From Gaetbulibacter_A sp043876815 (GTDB taxonomy: Bacteria > Bacteroidota > Bacteroidia > Flavobacteriales > Flavobacteriaceae), in NCBI RefSeq assembly GCF_043876815.1, contig NZ_JBAWKA010000006.1, forward strand, positions 38,594 through 102,593: DNA of 64,000 bases, read 5' to 3'. This document shows positions 58,435-64,000 of the stretch, piece after piece. Within the stretch, counting starts at the first letter, position 1, and each line of letters opens with the position of its first letter. The notes under the pieces are model-generated. The model was not told the DNA's origin and did not search any database. It worked only from the letters and a program-made list of their open reading frames with translations. The position numbers were made by a program, and so were the translations under genes.

Positions 58435-60858
58435 CTAATTTATTTGATAAATAATCACGGCATCATTATCGCCTTGCGCGGTGAATTCTAATTTCCTGTC
58501 GCCATCCATTTGACTTAGATCTATGGCAGAATTACCATAAACCGGAAAATTAGGAAGTAAATTGGAAAGACTGTCAAATAAATATATTTTGTGCGCCTGC
58601 AAATCGGTTATAGCTACATAGATTTTATCGTTGATATAGAATATTTTGGGTTCGGAATAATTTCCATAATCCAGAGCTATTGTTTTTCCTTTAATGGTCA
58701 AGTTATTTTCAGATACTGTCACCAAGGTTTTACTGGTGGAAACAAGACTATGATTTACTGCCAGATTCAATTTTTCAAGTGCTGTATTACCTTTTGGATC
58801 AATACTTACTAAATCGCCATCTGAAGTTGTTGTAGTAAATTTATCTAAATACAAATAAACCGGATTTTGAGAAAATTTGTAGCTGTTCTTTGGGGTCACC
58901 CTGGTTTGGCCGCGTCGGTTTAAAATGTAAATATTATCCCTTGTTTTCAGAATAATGTAGTCTCTGGAACCTATTCTAAAATGTTCAGGTTTGGTAAGTA
59001 AATAACTATCGGCACCACTAAATTTAAACCCTGTAACTGGTTTCAGATCCATATTATACATCAGGATATTCCTGCCTTGTGTTACGACCAGGCGGTATTT
59101 TTTATTATTCTCATAATCAAAAACGGCTAGTGGTTCCGTAATGTCATCCTCAAATTTACCCGGGAAGGGCGCCACATCACGACCTAACCTATCAATCACA
59201 TACAAGCGATTTTTAGTTGCAAAAGCAAGCTGTAATTTTCCGTTTCTATACATATCTACCTGTTCGATCTTTCCTAGAATAGCACCGTTCAATTGTTTCT
59301 TCCAAAGGATATTACCATTGCTGGCGATCAGATATAGGTTATTATTGATATCCTGAACAGCAATTTCTTTCTGATTAGTGATATGGTTGATAACAAATTG
59401 TGGAGGCATCAGAACATCGGCATCCAACTTGATATTGAGTTCTTCGCTAACAGAATGCGCCGTAGCCTTAGCCTTATTTTTTTGAATAACCGCGTGAACG
59501 TGGGCGAAATCTGTGTCATAAATAAATTGAATCGCGGTAGTTGGGTATTTACTAAAATCACCACTTGTATCCAGAGCGTTCGACTTTAAAATGTCCTTTA
59601 TCAGATCAGGTTTAATAACTTGCAAAAAGGAGGAGGCGTCACTGAGGTGGGTTTTTATCGTTTTAAAATCATCCCTTTCAGACCAGGTTGTTTTGTTTTG
59701 ATAATTTGCGATAATATTTTGCAGCAGATCCATAGAGTCTGAAAACACAAAATACTGATCCAAAACACAATATTTGTCGGCATTATCAAAAGTAATCAAC
59801 GGATTTAAAGCCTTTGAAAAGAGGTCTGGCTTAGAAAAACTAAAAATATCGGTTTGTCTGTAAGTATCTATTTTATTTTGCTCACTTACCAATGCATCGT
59901 TTGAGGCAATAATATCTAGGGAATTTAAAACTATCGCACGGCTGTTACCTTGATAAATAACTCCGGTCTCAGAAATATTTTTAAATAAAGGCTCTGAGTA
60001 AAGGGTGGAGTCGATGGGTCGTAGTCTCGATAAACTTTTTAGGATCAGCCCGTAATCCTGAAAGGTTACACTTATAAAGCCATCCGAATTGGACGGACAG
60101 ATCTCGGCCAGGGTATTTTCCTGAGGGATGGTATTTCTAAAAACCTGGATGAGTTTGGTAGAATCTTCGGCGCGGGTAATGCCATGCATGTAAAGAGCAT
60201 CCTGATTCATGGTTACGTCTAATGCGAAGTAATCACTAAATCTATTGGGGTATAGTGAATCCGAAACAAAAAGCCGATCAATACGTTCCGATTTCAGGTC
60301 GAATATTAAGGAAGTTTTTTGCTTATCAGTAGCTTTATAAAGTTTTTGCAATTCAGGATCAACCTGATAGCGATCAAAAACAGATTCAATAATTTTTTGA
60401 GAGGTCGAGGCTACCAAAATACTATCACTCACCGCGCTGTAATATACCTGATCTTCATAGGTGCTTTTTGTGATACTCTTATTTCCATATTCAAAAGTTT
60501 CCTCGCTGTAATTCGGTAAGGAATCCGTTCTGAAACTACCTACTTTATATTTGGTGATTAGGGTGTAAGCAATACTATCTGAATTATCATTAGAAAGACA
60601 TATTAAAAAGGGAGCATCTGTTTGTAAAAGGGATAAAAAGTTTAACTGCGTCTCGAGGATATTATAAGATTCTGATTTCGATAATTTTCGAATGAAATCA
60701 TTATTCTTCAACCCACTTCTAAACTGTGCTGCATTGGGACTTTCAACAATTAAAAAACTGTTTTCGGGTATATAATCAACAAGACCTGTTCGGGTTTCAT
60801 TCGAGTTGGAACAACCTACCAAAAAAACGATTAAAAACAACGCAGAAAAAAACCTCAT
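58435..60858 (-). CDS. Large lipoprotein of unknown function with C-terminal beta-propeller-like half
   Basis: An 807-residue lipoprotein (FLVGC16). The N-terminal half (about 30-450: VDYIPENSFLIVESPNAAQF, VYYSAVSDSILVASTSQKIIESVF) looks like the DUF3352-type fold with repeated helical/strand pairs. The C-terminal half (about 490-807) has repeated strands such as NNLYLIASNGNILWKKQL, RLYVIDRLGRDVAPFPG, IYILNRRGQTRVTP and KIYLFDSLSNLLPNFPVYG, which resemble a PQQ/VCBS-type propeller. The function is unknown. It has a -7 box 18 bases upstream and is followed by a terminator. It is not coupled to rnhB. Confidence 0.75.
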   Translation of the reverse strand: MRFFSALFLIVFLVGCSNSNETRTGLVDYIPENSFLIVESPNAAQFRSGLKNNDFIRKLSKSESYNILETQLNFLSLLQTDAPFLICLSNDNSDSIAYTLITKYKVGSFRTDSLPNYSEETFEYGNKSITKSTYEDQVYYSAVSDSILVASTSQKIIESVFDRYQVDPELQKLYKATDKQKTSLIFDLKSERIDRLFVSDSLYPNRFSDYFALDVTMNQDALYMHGITRAEDSTKLIQVFRNTIPQENTLAEICPSNSDGFISVTFQDYGLILKSLSRLRPIDSTLYSEPLFKNISETGVIYQGNSRAIVLNSLDIIASNDALVSEQNKIDTYRQTDIFSFSKPDLFSKALNPLITFDNADKYCVLDQYFVFSDSMDLLQNIIANYQNKTTWSERDDFKTIKTHLSDASSFLQVIKPDLIKDILKSNALDTSGDFSKYPTTAIQFIYDTDFAHVHAVIQKNKAKATAHSVSEELNIKLDADVLMPPQFVINHITNQKEIAVQDINNNLYLIASNGNILWKKQLNGAILGKIEQVDMYRNGKLQLAFATKNRLYVIDRLGRDVAPFPGKFEDDITEPLAVFDYENNKKYRLVVTQGRNILMYNMDLKPVTGFKFSGADSYLLTKPEHFRIGSRDYIILKTRDNIYILNRRGQTRVTPKNSYKFSQNPVYLYLDKFTTTTSDGDLVSIDPKGNTALEKLNLAVNHSLVSTSKTLVTVSENNLTIKGKTIALDYGNYSEPKIFYINDKIYVAITDLQAHKIYLFDSLSNLLPNFPVYGNSAIDLSQMDGDRKLEFTAQGDNDAVIIYQIN

Positions 60859-60876
60859 AAATGGATTAATTTTTTA

Positions 60877-60884
60877 CAAACCTA
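60877..60884 (-). promoter_or_regulatory. -7 promoter box for the 807-residue lipoprotein gene
   Basis: Minus strand reads TAGGTTTG, an exact TAnnTTTG match, 18 bases before the start codon and inside the rnhB downstream gap. Confidence 0.45.
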
Positions 60885-60911
60885 CATATTTTTAAAAAGA
60901 ATTAATAGCGT

Positions 60912-61511
60912 CTAGAGAGCTAACTTGAGTTGTTCTGGTAATAAGCGAAAAGATTTTCGGTGATATTTGGTAATACCGTATTTTTTTATAGCCTTTCGAT
61001 GGGCTTCAGTCGGATATCCTTTATTTTGATTCCAGTGATACATTGGGAATTCTTCATGAATTTTTTCCATATAGGCATCGCGATAGGTTTTGGCTAAAAT
61101 AGATGCCGCAGCAATACTTAAATATTTACTATCACCCTTAACAATGGTTTGATACTTTACCGTTTTGTAAGGTTTGAATTTATTGCCATCAACTATAATA
61201 AAATCGGGTTGCGGATTCAAGGCAGCAACCGATTTGTGCATGGCTAAAATAGAGGCGTTCAAAATATTTATCGAATCAATTTCTTCTTCATAAACATGCG
61301 AAAAACCAAAGGAAAGAGCATGAGTTTCAATAATGGGTTTTAAAACGTCACGTTTTGCGGCAGATAGTTGTTTGGAATCGTTTAGCCATTCGTGTTCAAA
61401 ATCTTTAGGAAGTATAACGGCCGCGGCAGTTACCGGACCAGCTAAACATCCGCGCCCGGCTTCATCTGTTCCGCATTCAAAATCTCCATCCGAAAAAGTT
61501 TTTTGTAGCAT
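60912..61511 (-). CDS. rnhB: Ribonuclease HII
   Basis: A 199-residue RNase HII. Asp16 and Glu17 in GTDEAGRGCLAGPVTAAAVIL are active-site acids, NDSKQLSAAKRD follows, and the third acid lies in FIIVDGNKF. YLSIAAASILAKTYRD and the basic end HRKSFRLLP complete the family pattern. It removes ribonucleotides from DNA. Length is normal. The nearest downstream gene, the large lipoprotein, has its own promoter. Confidence 0.97.
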   Translation of the reverse strand: MLQKTFSDGDFECGTDEAGRGCLAGPVTAAAVILPKDFEHEWLNDSKQLSAAKRDVLKPIIETHALSFGFSHVYEEEIDSINILNASILAMHKSVAALNPQPDFIIVDGNKFKPYKTVKYQTIVKGDSKYLSIAAASILAKTYRDAYMEKIHEEFPMYHWNQNKGYPTEAHRKAIKKYGITKYHRKSFRLLPEQLKLAL

Positions 61512-61782
61512 GACCTAAAAATACATACTAATTTAGGATTTCAAAATCAGAAAACAACTTAAATTTTAAAAGGCAAGCCTTGAAGAAAAATCAGTACTTA
61601 GAAAAAATCGTTGCAAATAAATCACCTAAAAGCTTGTTTTTGTGATTTTTCACTAATAAAAATGCAAAATTTATTGCCTTATTACCATAAATTAGTTGCG
61701 TAATTGAAATAATATTTCGATGTTTGCAATCGACTAACTCAAAATTATTGTTGTTATTAAGAAAATAGCATCAGTATAAAGT

Positions 61783-61806
61783 AAAGCCAGCTTTTAAGCT
61801 GGCTTT
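61783..61806 (+). terminator. Orphan rho-independent terminator upstream of the porin gene
   Basis: AAAGCCAGCTT (61783-61793) pairs perfectly with AAGCTGGCTTT (61796-61806) around a 2-base loop, followed by a T-rich tail. No gene ends upstream on this strand, so it may terminate a small RNA or insulate the porin promoter. Confidence 0.8.
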
Positions 61807-61847
61807 CTTTATTTAAAATAATTCACGGCACTTTACGTTCAAATAAT

Positions 61848-61855
61848 TACTTTTG
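61848..61855 (+). promoter_or_regulatory. -7 promoter box for the porin gene
   Basis: TACTTTTG is an exact TAnnTTTG match, 19 bases before the porin ATG. Confidence 0.5.
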
Positions 61856-61874
61856 CCTCGAGAAAAAACTCGCA

Positions 61875-63836
61875 ATGAAAAAACTAATTTTTGTTTTTCT
61901 ATTTATTCTACTAGCAGGAGGGCTTCATGCCCAAAGACAGTTAGGGCGTTCTGGTTCGCCTCGTGAAACCTTCGACGCACAGGATTCTACCCTAACGAGG
62001 CGACAAAAGGTCACAAAAAGTGATAAGCCGGTCACTAAAATTGAAGATTACCTTATTATATCATATCAAAATGATACCACTTATGTGGATACAACCTTAA
62101 CCATAAAAAAGGATTACAAATTTAATTACCTGCGAAAGGATAATTTCGGTCTCCAGCCGTTTTCAAATATGGGGCAGACTTATAATACGCTAACAAACAA
62201 TTTTGAGAGTACCCGTTTAATGCCGCAATTTGGTGCCCGCGCCCGCCATTTTAATTACATGGAGATCGAGGACATTAATTATTACAGAGTTCCAACGCCA
62301 CTTACCGAACTCATGTATAAAACAGCTTTCGAACAAGGACAGCTGGCCGATTCATTCTTTACGGTAAATACATCGCCACAGTTTAATTTTTCTATAGCCT
62401 ACAAAGGACTCAGGTCTATAGGTAAGTACCAGCATTTGCTTACCAGTACAGGAAATTTTAGGTTTACAACAAATTACCAAAGCCGGAATAAACGGTATTA
62501 CATGTGGATGCATATTGTAACCCAAGACCTTCTTAATCAAGAAAACGGAGGTTTAAATGAAGAAAGTGTGCAAAACTTTATAAGCGGAGCACCTGAATTC
62601 CTTGATCGTTCTATTCTGGAAGTAAAATTCGAAAACGCCGAAAGTATCCTGAAGGGCAAGCGCTTATTTTTAAAGCACGAGTACAATATTATCCGTAAAA
62701 AAGATTCTCTTAGTAAAAATAAATTAAGTGTAGGGCATATGATGTCCTTCGAAGATAAAAATTTCCAATTCGATCAAGCCAGAGCTGAAACCAGTTATTT
62801 CGGTTCAACCTTTAAAAGTTCAGGATTAAGAGATCGGGCCGATCTTCGGAATTTTTACAATCAATTTCAAGTAAACTACAGTAATGATCTACTGGGCGAC
62901 GTGCAGTTCAATGCCAGTGCAAACAGTTTTAATTATGGTTATGATCGTGTGGTTGTACTTGCAGATGGCTCCCGAATAACAAACCGCTTAAAAGGTAATG
63001 TATATGCAGCCGGAGGAAGCTACCATAAAAAATATAAAGGCTTTGAGCTCGAGGGTCAGGTAGGTATTAATTTAGTTGGCGATTTTGATGGTAATTTTCT
63101 CAAAGCACAAGCTTCCTTTCAATTAAATAAGGATTTTAAGGCCATCGCCTCTTTAAATCATAGTAGCAAGGCGCCCAATTACAATACCTTATTATATCAA
63201 AGTGATTACACCAAATATAACTGGCAGAACAGTTTTAATAACACAGAGACCGATCAGTTAGCTTTCGAACTCAAGTCTAGTCGCATTGCCAATATCAGTG
63301 TAGATTATACAACTATCAACGATTATACCTATTTTAAGGAAGACCAGGCAACCAATCAGGTACGCCCATTTCAGTCGGATAAAACCATCAATTACCTTCG
63401 GGTAAAACTTCAAAAGGAGATCAAATTCGGTAAGTTTGCCCTCGATAATACCGTCATGTATCAAACAGCGCAGGACACCGATACCATATTTAACGTACCC
63501 GAAATAATTACCCGCAATACACTGTATTTTTCAACAAATATGTTCCAAAAGGCCTTGTATTTGCAAACCGGTATCACTCTAAATTATTTCACTACATATT
63601 ACATGGACGCCTATAACCCAGTTCTGGCCGAATTTTATGTGCAGAATGACGACAAATTCGGTGGCTTCCCACGTCTCGATTTTTTCATAAACGCCAAGAT
63701 CCGTCAAACGCGAATTTTTGTTAAAGCTGAACATTTCAATGCGGGCTTTACTGGTTACGATTATTTCTCAGCTCCCGGCAACCCTTATCGCGACTTCATC
63801 GTGCGTTTCGGGGTAGTCTGGAATTTCTTTCTGTAA
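61875..63836 (+). CDS. Putative porin (Porin_10-like outer-membrane beta-barrel)
   Basis: A 653-residue exported protein with signal peptide 1-20 (AGGLHAQ). A polar N-terminal part (RQLGRSGSPRETFDAQDSTLTRRQKVT) is followed by a long barrel of alternating strands. Blocks typical of the Bacteroidota putative porin family are FGLQPFSNMGQTYNTL, YRVPTPLTELMYKTAFEQGQLADSFFTVN and NFSIAYKGLRSIGKYQ. The last residues (FIVRFGVVWNFFL) are a terminal beta-strand ending in an aromatic pair, as in outer-membrane barrels. It lies in the outer membrane; the substrate is unknown. Confidence 0.85.
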   Translation: MKKLIFVFLFILLAGGLHAQRQLGRSGSPRETFDAQDSTLTRRQKVTKSDKPVTKIEDYLIISYQNDTTYVDTTLTIKKDYKFNYLRKDNFGLQPFSNMGQTYNTLTNNFESTRLMPQFGARARHFNYMEIEDINYYRVPTPLTELMYKTAFEQGQLADSFFTVNTSPQFNFSIAYKGLRSIGKYQHLLTSTGNFRFTTNYQSRNKRYYMWMHIVTQDLLNQENGGLNEESVQNFISGAPEFLDRSILEVKFENAESILKGKRLFLKHEYNIIRKKDSLSKNKLSVGHMMSFEDKNFQFDQARAETSYFGSTFKSSGLRDRADLRNFYNQFQVNYSNDLLGDVQFNASANSFNYGYDRVVVLADGSRITNRLKGNVYAAGGSYHKKYKGFELEGQVGINLVGDFDGNFLKAQASFQLNKDFKAIASLNHSSKAPNYNTLLYQSDYTKYNWQNSFNNTETDQLAFELKSSRIANISVDYTTINDYTYFKEDQATNQVRPFQSDKTINYLRVKLQKEIKFGKFALDNTVMYQTAQDTDTIFNVPEIITRNTLYFSTNMFQKALYLQTGITLNYFTTYYMDAYNPVLAEFYVQNDDKFGGFPRLDFFINAKIRQTRIFVKAEHFNAGFTGYDYFSAPGNPYRDFIVRFGVVWNFFL

Positions 63837-63852
63837 TCTTTTAATTAGTATT

Positions 63853-63937
63853 TGGGCGTTTCCCTTCGGGTCGGGCTATTCGCTACAAGTCCTCGCTCGT
63901 ACCTCGCTGTGGGCTATCCGCTGCTATCCCTAACGCG
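63853..63937. repeat. GC-rich dispersed repeat, copy 2
   Basis: An 85-bp element matching 55541-55623 in the same orientation, with shared GGGTCGGGCTAT, CAAGTCCTCGC and TATCCCTAACGCG blocks and a CCC-TTC-GGG hairpin. It lies just downstream of the porin gene. Its middle differs from copy 1, as expected for a diverging dispersed family. Confidence 0.85.
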
Positions 63938-63969
63938 GTCTAAGCTGCGGCGGTCATTCCCAGCAACAT

Positions 63970-64000
63970 GTCATTCAGAGCGCCAGCGAAGCATCTCTAT
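63970..64000. repeat. Possible second REP-like element, cut by window end
   Basis: The last bases read GTCATTCAGAGCGC, then CAGCGAAGCATCTCT. A similar phrase (GTCATTC.GAGCG.AGCGAAG.ATCT) is, from memory, a frequent intergenic repeat in Bacteroidota genomes. Only one copy is visible here. Confidence 0.4.

Larger units (their letters stand above)
61512..61874. other. 363-base divergent gap with an orphan terminator
   Basis: The gap separates rnhB (minus) from the porin gene (plus). It holds a minus-strand TAATTTTG box (61740-61747), a strong plus-direction terminator (61783-61806) and the porin -7 box (61848-61855). No plus-strand coding frame precedes the terminator. A small RNA ending at about 61813 is one explanation. 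Confidence 0.5.

Noticed and set aside
1..64000. CRISPR arrays, prophage, transposases, toxin-antitoxin or restriction genes
   Set aside because: No spaced repeat arrays and no recognisable genes of these classes were seen.

Overview
The window looks like the chromosome of a marine Flavobacteriaceae (Bacteroidota). The evidence is an AT-rich sequence, SusC/SusD outer-membrane pairs, a hybrid two-component sensor-regulator, a Por (type IX) secretion C-terminal domain, many lipoproteins, and several good matches to the Bacteroidota -7 promoter element TAnnTTTG. No rRNA, tRNA, CRISPR array, phage or insertion sequence was seen.

Layout. (1) 1-4441, plus strand: a disaccharide locus with the 3' end of a GH37 trehalase, an MFS transporter, a PfkB sugar kinase and a GH13 sucrose-phosphorylase-like enzyme. 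A perfect 18-bp LacI-type operator lies before the kinase. (2) 4451-28683, all minus strand: a 24-kb polysaccharide utilization locus (PUL). It has four S1 sulfatases, SusC and SusD, a GH128-like lipoprotein, a type IX-secreted carbohydrate-binding-like protein, a large hybrid sensor/AraC regulator, a GH43 (subfamily 24/34 type), a GH2 beta-galactosidase, a beta-helix lipoprotein and a decayed esterase. (3) 28909-63836: mostly core genes, including dsbD, a class V aminotransferase, an FKBP isomerase, era, der, the LemA/TPM cluster, a MerR regulator, an M23 peptidase, alaS, a GSCFA protein, an enoyl-CoA hydratase, phhA, a D-cysteine desulfhydrase-like enzyme, a GH73-LysM protein, hemL, a hybrid histidine kinase, lysS, a Pmp3/YqaE miniprotein, lipB, a nucleoid-associated protein, rnhB and a putative porin.

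How the PUL should work (inference): oligosaccharide sensed by the HTCS induces susC-susD and the enzyme operons. The surface GH128-like endo-enzyme and the secreted binding protein attack the polymer, and SusCD imports oligosaccharides. Sulfatases then expose sugars, and GH43 and GH2 remove galactose from beta-1,3-galactan. The enzyme set points to a sulfated beta-galactan or arabinogalactan rather than laminarin. The beta-helix protein and the exact specificity of the GH128-like enzyme are the most open parts.

The most unusual non-coding material is a 1.1-kb gene-free, hairpin-rich interval (42890-43996), two copies of a GC-rich dispersed repeat (55541-55623 and 63853-63937), an orphan terminator (61783-61806), and a probable 37-residue membrane miniprotein hidden upstream of susC.
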